Origin: Erythrophleum ivorense | Lineage: Eukaryota > Streptophyta > Magnoliopsida > Fabales > Fabaceae | Assembly: GCA_026724425.1 (NCBI GenBank) | Contig: JAIUCV010000574.1 | Coordinates: 434,001-498,000, forward strand | Reading direction: 5' to 3' | DNA length: 64,000 nucleotides | In this document: positions 1 to 11,000 of the stretch, piece by piece | How positions within the stretch are numbered: position 1 is the stretch's first letter | Layout: every line of letters starts with the position of its first letter | The notes under the pieces: model-generated | Told to the model about the DNA's origin: nothing | What the model saw: only the letters and a program-made list of their open reading frames with translations | The model's database searches: none | Made by a program: the position numbers and the translations under genes

Positions 1-611
1 ACAAAAACAAACCAAATAAAGCCAAACAAAAACAAAAAAACAAAAACAAAACAAAATATCAACCAAATTCAACCTCTAATCGAATTACGTGGACTTTGAT
101 CCATTCTAAAAGGGTACGTAAACCCTAGGCTTTTATCTTAGGTCAAGTTCGCTCTTGTAAATAAACAATTTTCTTTTAGTTTTATTGCTTTAATTTCTCT
201 TCATTTTATTTTACTTTTAATTGTAACCATTTTCTTTTTATTTTACTCTTTGAATTTCTTTTTATCCCAAATTTTCTTTTCTTTTAATTTTTTTATTTCT
301 TATTTTGCATGTGGTTTATTAGAGAGATTTGAAATAGAACCGAGGTCATATTAATTTTGCACAACTAATTTAGGGTAACCATTCTTAGGAATGGGTGTAG
401 TGGGATACCTAACACTTTCCCACTCACAATCGACTCCCGAATTCAAATCTGATTCGTAGACCATTTTTTGAATAAAAAAAAGGTTTTTCCAAAGTTTTAC
501 CTTTTAAAAAATTAAAATTTGGGTGGCGACTCCTGAACCTATTATTACTATTTCATTTTAATTTTATTATTTTGATAAAAGCGTCACGCGATCGTATTTT
601 CGGGTGTGATA
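1..611 (+). mobile_element. 3' portion of the 5' LTR of a giant Ogre/Tat-like LTR element
   Basis: This stretch is a near-identical direct repeat of about 12200-12812, starting in the same CAAAA-rich run and ending at GTGTGATA against GTGTGACA in the right copy. A primer-binding site follows at once, so it is the end of a 5' LTR whose start lies left of the window. The two copies differ by scattered substitutions and small indels, so the insertion is not very recent. From the right copy the whole LTR should be about 4.2 kb. The sense direction is the plus strand. No open reading frame is credible here. Confidence 0.85.
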
Positions 612-612
612 G

Positions 613-634
613 TTTGGTGACTCCACTGGGGACA
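613..634 (+). promoter_or_regulatory. Primer-binding site (tRNA-Arg type)
   Basis: Two bases after the LTR end the sequence reads TTTGGTGACTCCACTGGG and continues GGACA. From recalled family knowledge, Ogre/Tat-lineage Ty3/gypsy elements carry a TGGCGACTCCRCTGGGGA-like site complementary to an arginine tRNA at this position. It would prime minus-strand DNA synthesis. One base differs from the form I recall. Confidence 0.75.
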
Positions 635-3600
635 GTTTGAGAGTCAAGCTCAATTTTGGTTAGTTGTGCAAAATGTTATGACCTTCCTTTTGTTTTGGTT
701 CTCCCTTTTGTTTATTGTTTGCCTCACATGATTTGGGTAGATAACATATCTCTCACATGTTTGCTTCATATGTTTTATTTTCTTAATTGTGTATATAATA
801 TGTGTTAGGATAGATAATATGAAGAATAAAACCTTATGGTAGATGACCATATTTGTATATTTTATTTCCTTTTTGCTTCTATCTATGCATATATTTTCTT
901 TGCCTCTTGTTCTAACAATTTTCTTAGCAGATGAGGGTTGGGTAGTCTATAGGATGAAAGGTAAATGCTCTCCTCACACACATCATTGAGACACAAACCT
1001 ATCACACATGTTATGGGCCCTATACCTGGGTCTGAGTATTCCCTAGGTTAGTAGAGGGTTATATTGATTTCCCTGTGAAGTCTTGTGCTTTCTGAGGCTA
1101 TCATGAAAACCTTGCCTAAATTATACCTTGTTATATGGATTGGACCTGTGTAGGATCTTTTTTTTCCTCTCAAGGTTGAGTACATATAATGAGATCCTCA
1201 CCTCACGGTGTGGGCGATTTAGGGACCAATAATTAGGGGTCATAGATCTATCTTAGATAATACACTGATAGTTGAGCCATAGATACCTCCCCAAGTAGTT
1301 AGAGCCAGACTTCTATCAACCAGTTATCTTAACCTAGGATCTACCCCTAATAGGACAAAGGAGGGCATTTTTAACTATTTCATCATCACATTCGTGCATT
1401 CAATAAAACCCATATGGAAAGTGACACATCGTCGCTATCTACTGGAATAATTAATGATATGTCATTGCACAATTTGACATACATTAACTATGATGCAGGT
1501 ATGAGTAAATTAAATCAACCTTTGCCTAATGGATTTCCAACCCTTAAATGGCCATAACCATATTCATCATTATCTCTCAAAAAGGGAAACATTTAGCATA
1601 TATTTATTTTCCTTATACACATACATAAAAGGAAAAGAAGCCCTTCCTTTAAAATTTCCATCCCCACAAAATAACAAATTCCCTACAAAAAAAGAAGGGT
1701 CTTCAAAATTTTGAGAAAACATGGCATCAACAAATGAGTATCATGTCTTGGTTAGAAATTGGAATCACTTTTTTTAGGGCATTAATTGTGTAGAAAGGCA
1801 TATTTCTCTCAAATTGATTGTCAACTACTTTTTCTTCAATAAAGCAATAAGTTTTTTGAGAAAAAGTACAAAAAAATTTTTCTTTTCTTAGACTAAGACA
1901 TTATTCTCAATAGTGTATGAGCAAGTATGCAACAATAAATCCATCATATATCAGTGGATCATTAGATTGACTCATTTTTATTATCAAAACTAACTCCTAA
2001 GCATCAATTGTGTATGAACTATCCCTTCTCAAACTAAGTGATGAGTCATAACTCCCTAGAGATCAATAGGCTCCTATTGGAATGTAAAAATAAAATAAAT
2101 AAAATAAAATATCAACAAACACTAATAATTTACTAACTAATTGTAAAAGACAATCTTAAGTAATATCTACAAAAACAATAAGTTGCGACATGATGTCGCC
2201 AGTTTGGTGCTGAAATAAAAAGGGTCGAGATGACTGCAAGGGTCAAGCTGGTTGAGAGCCTAAATGGAATGGCCCATAAAAAATTGAAACTCTTTAAGAG
2301 TTGTTAATGTTACTCTTTATCGTGAAACCATACAGTCCCGAAGGAAGCTGAAGGATCCGAAATGACCTTGCAGATCGTCAAAAGAAATTCAAATTGGCTA
2401 GACCTTTCCATAGACATCATCTATGTGAAATTTAGCTTGTTTCCTTAGGATGATTCGTCAACTTTATTTATCCCTGTGTGCAATAAGCATCTGAGGAAAA
2501 TAAAGGTTCAATGAGAAAAGTTGTCACCATAAATATAAACAGAAAGGGTCTACTCTTCCTTTTAAATCAATTGGTAGTCTTAATCTACCTTATAGGGGCA
2601 GTGAGTGCCCAAAAGGAAATTAGGATTCCTTATCTTGAAGGGCCCTCATGCCAAAATCATAGCACCCATTAGTTTTTAGATCAAACAATATAATAAAATT
2701 GCATCTATGCATTGTCATAAGGCATTCCATGTTGAAAATCCTAAAATCTATAAGTATAGGATTTTTGGTTCTTTGTAATGGAAAGATTAGCTTAAGCTAA
2801 AAATTCAAATAAGAAGTTACATTCCTGAATAGCTAAGGTGAGGAAATGAGGTATAGGTCAAAGAGGTAAAGGTGTATCATTTGATTAGGTAAGAGGAAGC
2901 TCCCAAAAGTCATCATAAAGTTGCTTATTATTCCCTAACTTTTCATACCCCTTTATTTGCAAATTGTTACTTTCCACCCATTATCATTCAAAAAAAAAAA
3001 CTCAAACCATCAATCTCTAAACTCGTTGAGCTTGACCATTTTGAGAACCACAAACCATATCAATCAAGACACTTGTCATTTGCCTCCATTGGGACCGTTA
3101 TCCTTTACCTAATTTGCAACTGATTAGCTACTTTCTTCACTAGCCTCTAGCCTTCACACCCAAGATGGCATTGTCCAAAGAATTTGCGAACTTAATCCTA
3201 AGGCAATGGGGCATTCCAAAAAAAAAAGGTTACAACTTCTTCATGAACAAGGTGCAAGAGAACATAAGAAATAAAATTTTAGGGAGATTTCTTGGTGATT
3301 GAACTCTTAAAGAAGTTGCTTGTCATATCATAATCAGTTAATGCTTGTTTGTTCAATATTCTTTTGTCTAGCTAAAATCCAAAGCTACCAGAAGTTGATC
3401 AATTGGACCTTATTTGATTTAACTTTGTCAATACAATGGTCATATGCTTCTATCTCACCCTTTATGGACCCTTCCATTCCATCAATTATGTTGACACAAC
3501 TTCTTTCCTTGCATGTTTCTCCTAAATAACCAAAAATCCAAAAATATAATGTCCAGAACTCTTTATGAAAAGAGTTAATCGATGTGAAGGGTTAAACCTG

Positions 3601-5869
3601 AAACTAATTATATGCCCCTAATTCAATTATAAAAAAAAAAGAGAGAAAAAACCAAATTACAAATGTGAATACATGTCCCACAAGCAAACTATGTCTAGGA
3701 TACAAGGCATTTTTATTTTTTTTTCTTCCTCAAATACAAAGGAGTAACCTCTAGTCACCTCAATTGAGTTAGGAGTGATGTTTATTTCCTTCACCCTAAT
3801 TGTAACCTTTAGGATGGGAAGTCTTTAACAAATTTTTATGCTAGTAATTCAAATATCAAGAGAGGGTCAAGTTTTTTTCAATTATCCAAACACTTCTTAA
3901 CTGTTGCTAACCACTTTGGGCTTAAAAAAAAATTTCTTCAAATACCGAACATGAATCGAACCTGAGAAGCAATGAGAATTCTACATAAAGAAAACAAAAT
4001 TTTGGCATCATAGTGGATTCCTTCTAAGAAAAAAGATTAAATAAAACAAAGAGGAAACAAATTGGAGGAAGAAAAGAAAAATCATAGGATGAAGGAAATT
4101 CTTAAAAGGAAAGCTCCCATAGATTAAGCTTTGAAAAGGCAAAAGCTTTTAAAAGGGAGCTTCACCTTAGCATGCAATCAAGGGGCAAAATTCATAATGA
4201 AGAGTTTTATGTGGCATAAGTGGTCCAAAAAAAAAAAAGGAAAAAAGTCTCCAAAAAATAGTTGAGCTGAACAAAAAAGATCTTTCAAAGAAAAAGATTG
4301 AGTTAATTGTCATGAGCTGATTGGTCTTGCCAAGATGGTACAATTACTAGATCAAAATTCTCATTGTGAACTTACATGAATATTTGGGCCTTGTCACCTT
4401 TCTTTCTTAAGCTGCACGTTTACCCACCAGACCCCATTACAACATGGAGACATCCTCTCTTGCTAAGTGAATTTCAAGTATAAAATTTTGTTAAAGTAGT
4501 AGAAGAAGGAGACTAATAGGAGACTTGACTGGGGCATGTTAATTCTTGAACTTGATATCTTTTATTTCATAAACCTATCTACCAAGGCCACACTACAAGC
4601 ATAAAAAAAAATTCTTGTTGAGATTTAGCTTGTTTGAAAAATAATGGGGTAGATTTTTTTGAAAAGAATGAAAAAAATTAGAATAATTGAAAATGGAGCA
4701 AAAAGGGTGATTCAAAGAAAATTCTTTCAATGAAAAAACTAGAATAATTGAAAATGGGGCAAAAAGTGTGATTCAAAGCAAATTTTTTCACTTACATCAA
4801 TTGTTTCTTTCAAAAGGAGTTCAAATCTAGAAATGAGCCTTCTCTCTATCCTATCATATCTATTTCCTTGGCATTTCACTTCTATATTGTTCAAAGAGAA
4901 ATGCTTCAAGTGTAGAACTGGGGCATCTTCTTATTCCGTACATTATGTCTAGCCATTGTCTATTCCACTTCTCTATTCCCAAACCATTTTACAATATCAC
5001 ATTCTTCATCAGCCTTTATATCCTTCTATTGTTGAGGATATTTGTTTCTTTCCTAAGCATATGTGTTTGTATCCTGTAATGCATGACTGTATTGACATTG
5101 TTAAATAAGATGAGTGTGGGTTTAGCTTATTGACCTTTCAAGCATTAATGATGAAGAGTTGAGGAGATTGCCTTACCAAGTTAATAGTCCAAGGTTGATG
5201 GCAAACAAATCATTTGGAAAAAAATTATTTAGAAATAAGTCAAAACAAGAGCGTTGAGTCTTCTTAACTTGGGATACTCCCTCAGGGGCATTTTTGGCTA
5301 GCCAAAAGCCATCAATAAATTCCTTCATCCAAATGACAAAGGATAAATTTGGTAGGATAATCAAAAGTTCAACCATTCTCATTGAGACAGATAAAGAGTT
5401 AGTGTGTGAAATTTTTCCAAAGGTAAAGGGGTAAAAATCTTATATTTTATAAATTTTGAGATTTTTCATGCATCATATGCTTGCATTGAATTTGTACATA
5501 GAAAAAGCATCTTTTTCTTTCCAACTCAAATTGATTTTAAAAAAAGAACTAAAAAAGAGGGAATCACATTTTTCATCATCAATTCATTTAAAAAAAATCC
5601 AAAATTCAAAATCAAGTCAAAGACACCAAAAAATAATGTCTCTTTGAGATGATTTCATTTACAAAAAAGAAGAAGAAGAAAGAATTTCAAAGTTCAAAAT
5701 CAATATGAAAACATTTAGAAATAGTGTTTCCTCTCTTCCTCTTTCTTTTGAGGTGATCAAAATCAATTTAAGAATGTTTAAAAATAATATCCTCATTTTT
5801 TTCTTTTTCTTTTCTCTCTTTTCTCCATTTGCAATAAAAATTTCAAATTTGGAAAAAAACAAAACATGT

Positions 5870-6530
5870 ATCCCATATGCATCACCTATTACCAGGTTCA
5901 CATGGAGACAAGGAAAAGCATGCATTTTGCACTTCAAAAAAAGAGAGAAAGAACAACTGACATTTCATATGCTTCATATATCATGCTCATGCATATCCTA
6001 CGTTAAACTAAGCTTACATTGGAGCACTTAGGGGAAAATTTGCATCTCATAAAATAAAGGATCACGTGTTTTTTTGCATCCTTACACTTGCATACATCAC
6101 ATAGCCCTTAGTTTATACTGGGGCAAACAAAAGAAAATTTTATGTCTCATAAAATAAAGCATCACATGTTTTTTGTATCCTCATATTTGCGTACATCACA
6201 TAGCCTCTAGTTTACACTGGGGTAAGCAAAAAGAAGATTTGCATTTCATAACATAAAGCATTACATGTTTCATGCATTTTACACTTACATACCTTACATA
6301 GACCATAGTTCATGCTGGGGTAAGTGAAAACAAATATTTGGCATTTTATAAAGCATTTTATATGCTTCTTGCATTTCACCTGGGCATACATTATGTGGAC
6401 CTCAAGTTCATATTGGGGCATAGAAAAAACAAAAATGTGCATTCTATAAATTGTAGCATCCCCACATGCTTCATACTTCTAACACCTACAATGACCTCGA
6501 TTTATATTGGGGCAAAATTGAGTTATTAAA
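5870..6530 (+). repeat. Tandem array of about 110-bp units, 5-6 copies
   Basis: Diverged units follow one another, each with the order GCAT(TT/CT)CATAA, CATCACATG, a pyrimidine-rich GCATCC/TTACACTTGC stretch, CATACATCACATAG, then TTATACTGGGGCAA. The CTGGGGYAA box is clearest at about 6115, 6215, 6315, 6415 and 6508. The array sits just upstream of the short-unit minisatellite in the same element. The frames that cross it on both strands are repeat artefacts. Confidence 0.75.
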
Positions 6531-6644
6531 TTCAAAGTCAAGCATTTTGCATGCACTACATATTTTATATAGGTGCATTACCTTGCATAAAACTTAGACA
6601 AATGAAGAAACATTTTCAAATTAAAAAAAAAAATTCACTAGAAA

Positions 6645-8194
6645 AGGCATCCAAAGTCCTGCGAAGAATAGGCACAATCCCAAGTCCTGTGAAGAACAAG
6701 CACAATAAAAGTTCTATGTAGAATAGGTACCCAAAAGTCCTACGCAGAATAGGCACCTAAAGTCCTGCGAAGAACAGGCACAATCTAAAGTCCTACGAAG
6801 AACAGGCACAATAAAAACCCTACATAGAATAGGCATCCAAAGTCCTGCGAAGAACAGGCACCCTTAAGTCCTATACAGAATAGGCATATAAAGTCCTACG
6901 AAGAACAGACACCCTTAAGTCCTACGCAGAATAGGCACCTAAAGTCTTACGTAGAATATACACTCTTAAGTCCTACGCAGAACAGGCACCCTTTAAGTCC
7001 TACGTATAATAGGCACCCAAAGTCCTGCGAAGAACAGGTACCCTTTAAGTCCTGTGTAAAATAGGCACCCAAAGTCCTACGCAGAATAGGCATCCAAAGT
7101 CCTGTGAAGAACAGGCACCTTTAAGTCCTACACAGAATAGGCAATCAAAGTTCTGCACAGAATAGGCAACCAAAGTCCTACGCAGAATAGGCACTCTCAA
7201 AGTCCTACGCAGAATGGGCACCCAAAGTCCTGCGAAGAACAGGCACCCTTTAAGTCTTACACAGAATAGGCACCTCCAAAGTCCTACGCAGAATAGGCAC
7301 CTTCAAAATCCTACGCAGAATAGGCATCCAAAGTCTTGCGAAGAACATGCATCTTTAAGTCCTACACAGAATAGGCAATCAAAGTCTTGCACAGAACAAG
7401 CAATCAAAGTCTTACGCAGAATAGGCACCTTTAAATCCTACGCAGAATAGGCATAATAAAAGTCCTACACAGAATAGGCACCCTACGTCCTGCCAGAACA
7501 GGCTCCCAAAGTCTTACCAGAATAGGCATCTTTAAGTCCTGCCAAAACAGGCATCTTTAAGTCCTGCCAAAACAGGCATCAATCAAAGTCCTGTCAGAAC
7601 AGGCATCCAAAGTCCTACCAGAATAGGTATCTCAAAGTCCTGCCAGAATAGACACCAAAGTCCTGCCAGAACAGGTAACCAAAAGTCCTACCTGAATAGG
7701 CACTAAAGTCCTACTAGAATGGGCACCAAAGTCCTGCTAGAATAGGCACCCAAAGTCGTACTAGAATAGGCAATCAAAGTCTTAAACAGAACAGGTAATC
7801 AAATTTTTACACAGAATAGGCACCCTTAAGTCCTACACAGAATATGCATAATAAAAGTCCTATGCAGAATAGGCACCCTAAGTTCTGCCAGAATAGACTC
7901 CCAAAAGTCCTACTAGAATAGGTATCTTTAAGTCCTGTCAGAACTCAAAGTCCTACCAGAATAGGCACCCAAAGTCCTACTAGAATAAGCATCTTTAAGT
8001 CATGCCAGAACAGGCACCAAAAGTCCTATCAGAATAGGCACCAAAGTCCTACCAGAACAGGCAACTAAAAGTCCTACCAAAATAGGCACTAAAGTCCTAC
8101 CAGAATGGGTACCAAAGTCCTACCAGAATAGGCACCCAAAGTTGTACTAGAATAGGCACACAAAAGTGCTACTTATACCAGACACTCAAAAATC
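6645..8194 (+). repeat. Minisatellite of 22-26 bp units, about 60 copies, each a small inverted repeat
   Basis: About 1.5 kb of head-to-tail units have the core AAGTCCTACGCAGAATAGG or AAGTCCTGCGAAGAACAGG plus a CACCC-like linker. From about 7480 the unit is shorter (AAGTCCTGCCAGAACAGG plus linker). Near 7708-7770 and 8083-8160 the same order of variants recurs, which indicates a higher-order duplication of about 375 bp. Within units CCTG tends to go with CAGG and CCTA with TAGG (see findings). The 78-codon frame at 7214-7450 is only a translation of the repeat. The array lies in the 3' untranslated end of the element's internal region. Confidence 0.9.
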
Positions 8195-8289
8195 CTTGTA
8201 CAAATTGAGTACAAGTTCAAAAATCTTGTACTTGCAAGCATCTTTTATCAAGTTCTAACGCCTCTAGGTAAGTTAACTCTCCTTGACCT

Positions 8290-8577
8290 ATTAGCTCCCT
8301 AAACAAAATATATGTTTCCATCTTGACTTATTCTTAAGCTAAGGATATCAAAAAAATTACATTTTCGATCTCCTTGCTTACAGAATAAGTAAAAAGGGGC
8401 AGTCTGTAAACACCATATTTTGTTTGGATCACTCTTTCCTCTTGCATATTGTCAGAAGACAATCAAATCGCCCCAGACAAAATACGTGTTCTTATCTTTA
8501 CTTATTTCTTATGCACAAAAATACCAAAAATTACATTTTTTATTTCTTTGCTTAAGAAACAAGTAAAGAGGGGCAAT
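8290..8577 (+). promoter_or_regulatory. Tandemly duplicated polypurine tract region (PPT)
   Basis: Two purine tracts, AAGTAAAAAGGGGCAG (ending near 8402) and AAGTAAAGAGGGGCAA (ending near 8576), are each followed by an LTR-start-like sequence, TGTAAACACCATATTTTG at 8405 and TGTGAATATCGTATTTTATC at 8578. The about 110 bp before each tract also match (a CTTATTCTTAAG/TTATTTCTTATG block and an ATTACATTTT block). So a unit of about 172 bp containing PPT and LTR start is duplicated in tandem. In the Tat/Ogre group the 3' LTR typically starts TGTAGACACC after such a G-run, so either point could be the LTR boundary. Confidence 0.65.
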
Positions 8578-9235
8578 TGTGAATATCGTATTTTATCTGG
8601 GCATACTTCAAAAATAATAATAAAATTAAACTAATAAAAAAAAGAAAACAAAAAAAACAAAACAAAAATCAATAGGTCCTTTTAGCTTAATAAGCTCAAA
8701 GAACAAATAAAATTAAAAATAAACAATAAACAATAAAAGCCCATTACTCCAAAATTAAAACAAAAAAAAATCAAAGAGGGAGTAACAAAAATCTAAAAAA
8801 ATGAAATTAAAAAAATAACAATAATAAAAAGACAAGAAAAAGAAAAGAAAAAAATGAATTAAAAAAAAGAAAAAGAGAGTAAAATTCCACAAAAATGAAT
8901 TAAAAAGAAGAAAAAAGATAGTAAAATTCCACAAAGAAAGAGAAAAATAAAAAAAATCACAAAAAATAACTAAAAGAATAATAATTTAAAAACAAAAAAC
9001 AAAAAAAATTCATCAAAAAGGACTGCAAAAAAATACTAAAATAATTATGATTTTGGGGCCTAATCTTGGAAAAAAGAAGAAAAAAGAAAGACTAAAGCAA
9101 ACGAAAGTAGATGACAGTCCAATTCCTCTAAATTCCATTAGCCCAATACTAAAATTAGAAAAGGAAAAAATGAAGGCCCATTCCAAAAATTTGCCCAAAA
9201 TAAGTTGGAAAGAAAATGGACCAAAAAGAAAAGAA

Positions 9236-9345
9236 GTCTGCAAAGGCGGAGCCCAATCCGCAAAGAAAAAGAGTCTGCAAAGGCGAAGCCCAATCCGAAA
9301 AGAAAAAAAAAAGTTTACAAAGGCGAAGCCCAGTCCAGATGCCCA
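9236..9345 (+). repeat. Three copies of an about 45-bp motif within the LTR
   Basis: GTCTGCAAAGGCGGAGCCCA, GTCTGCAAAGGCGAAGCCCA and GTTTACAAAGGCGAAGCCCA occur at about 9237, 9274 and 9313, separated by AAAGAAAAAG-rich spacers. They lie 300-400 bp upstream of the TATA box, where U3 enhancer repeats would be expected. A regulatory role is inferred only from position. Confidence 0.65.
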
Positions 9346-9645
9346 AACCCTACCCGTTTCCTTCAGGCACTCCTTTACAGGCGATTCTAGCAAAAGGAGG
9401 AGGACGACTTTCTCACTGACACACGCACAGATGCAGAGAGAAAAGGAGATGCAGGGACGCACAAAGAAAAAGGACACACAGACACTCACTCACGCACGCA
9501 CAGGGCTCGGACGCTCCCACTACTCATATGCCTCTCAACAGCGCAGAAAGGGGCAACGCTCACGGACAAAAATGGTAGAGGCAGACGCAGACAAAGGAGG
9601 AAAACGGGACCACACTCACGCATGAGGGAGATTAGAAGCTGGGGC

Positions 9646-9652
9646 TATAAAA
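9646..9652 (+). promoter_or_regulatory. TATA box in the Ogre-like LTR
   Basis: TATAAAA in the context GGGGCTATAAAAAGTGA is a textbook plant core promoter. It is followed by a purine-rich leader. Transcription would start near 9675-9685. The equivalent copy in the 5' LTR, left of the window, would drive the element's genomic RNA. Confidence 0.6.
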
Positions 9653-9999
9653 AGTGACTAAAAAAAAAAGAGAGGGGAGCTAACAGAAATGGAGGGAGAC
9701 ACAGGAAAAGGAGATGGGAGGAATCGGGAGTGAGATAGGGTCTTTTCGGGTTTTCTTTCCTGGAGAGGAAGCCCAGGAGGTTTTCGGATTCGAGAAGAGG
9801 AGAGACGGAGAGGGGATATCGAGATAGAAGCAGAGAGGAGAAAGCTTCGCAGTGAAGGGATTAGAGTGAATCGAAGGGAGGCCGAGAGAGAGGTACGGGA
9901 TTGAGGAGGAATCTGCAATAATATCGGAAAGTGAAACCATGAAAGGGGGAAGCCATGAACAGAGAAACAAAAGAGGCATTTCTGATGTAGGAGAGTGAA

Positions 10000-11000
10000 G
10001 CGTTCCATACCTCAATAACGCAACTGAGCAGGTATTAATCCTGATTCATGGTTTGTCATATAGTTTAATTTCACTTTAATTTATCCCTGAACTGTGGGTT
10101 AATTGGTCTCAAATGTCTGGATGATACCTTCGTTAATTGGTTCCCTTTCCATAGATGATAAATTGCTTTGCTGGTATAAGTTACATCGCTTCTGTTTGCT
10201 GTTTCCTCTGTGTTTTCATTTAATTGGCATGTGAACATTGTTTGTGATGGGTGAGCTAAAACAGGAAGTGAGAACTTTGTGGTTTAATTCCTCGTTGGTT
10301 TCTACGCTATGTTTCTACTGTGTGGGATTGCCCTTGTCAACTATAGGGTTTTGATGAATAAATTGATAGCCTAAATCCTATTTGACTTGCCTGGGTTTTG
10401 GGATTGATAAATTAATGCTTGTTTCGAATGTTATTTATCTCTATACTTATTCTCTGGCATCACTTCTCTAATTATATGCCTGTGTAATGTATCTCTAAGC
10501 AAATGTTTTCACGGGAATTGCATCCTGAATTGTGAAAGTGTAGGTTGGTAATTTCTATAAATGCATTTGTTGGGTTATGTTACTATGATACTGAGCAGTA
10601 ATGAATTTGAGTTAGAAATAGCGTCTTTGGAACACCCCACAATGTTTGATGTATTAAGGTCTGAATGATGGAATTGCTTGTGTCCTGCATGAACATATAG
10701 ATGCATGGAAATATAGATTTGAGTTTTGATTTTCAGAGATTGCATACTTATTGGAATGTCAAAGAATTAATCTGTTCATGATTGTTTAGAAACTGACACA
10801 ATTTCTTTTCTTGGCTCGTTGACATTCTGGGGAGTACTCTGTGATGATGCAAATCACTTGGAGATGTTTGGATAGGAGGACAAAACAGCATGGCAGTATA
10901 CTCAAATACTAAAGACGTGGGGGGAAGCATGAAGAAGCTGAGGGATGGAGGCACATTCATGAAGACAAAAGTGGTTTTGTGTTTCACTCTACAGATGTCT
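10000..11000 (+). other. Gene-like, non-A-rich segment inside the LTR
   Basis: Composition changes sharply here compared with the A-rich LTR on both sides. ACTGAGCAG|GTATTAATCC near 10032 resembles a plant 5' splice site, and the following T-rich stretch looks like intron sequence. A TTTCACTCTACAG sequence near 10980-10993 resembles a 3' splice site. No protein could be recognised on either strand; the 79-codon minus frame at 10748-10987 has no known domain. It may be an untranslated leader with an intron or captured host sequence. Confidence 0.35.

Larger units (their letters stand above)
635..8404 (+). mobile_element. Internal region of the Ogre/Tat-like element, without gag-pol
   Basis: Almost 8 kb lie between the primer site and the first polypurine tract. 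I see no gag zinc knuckle, protease, RT, RNase H or integrase motif on either strand, and no open frame longer than about 110 codons. The region is A-rich with long A runs. A roughly 75-bp tandem duplication lies at about 4675-4800 (each copy contains AGAATAATTGAAAATGG and GTGATTCAAAG). The two larger arrays near the 3' end are listed separately. The absence of coding sequence points to a non-autonomous derivative (LARD-like) that would need enzymes from an autonomous relative. Extreme decay of a coding element is the alternative, but it is less likely because the LTRs and primer site are still easy to recognise. Confidence 0.7.

Noticed and set aside
7214..7450. Repetitive 78-codon frame (QNRH-type repeats)
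   Set aside because: It is a translation of the minisatellite; unit length varies, so the frame is not maintained across the array.
6645..8194. CRISPR-like array
   Set aside because: Units are directly adjacent with variable linkers of only a few bases, inside a plant LTR element; there are no spacers or cas genes.
9047..9625. 192-codon plus-strand open frame
   Set aside because: Lys/Arg-rich low-complexity translation spanning a triplicated motif inside an LTR; no domain, and overlapping frames on both strands are equally open.
9658..10015. Two overlapping minus-strand frames of 111-116 codons
   Set aside because: Translations of a purine-rich leader-like stretch (Ser/Pro/Leu-rich); no domain and wrong strand relative to the LTR's TATA box.
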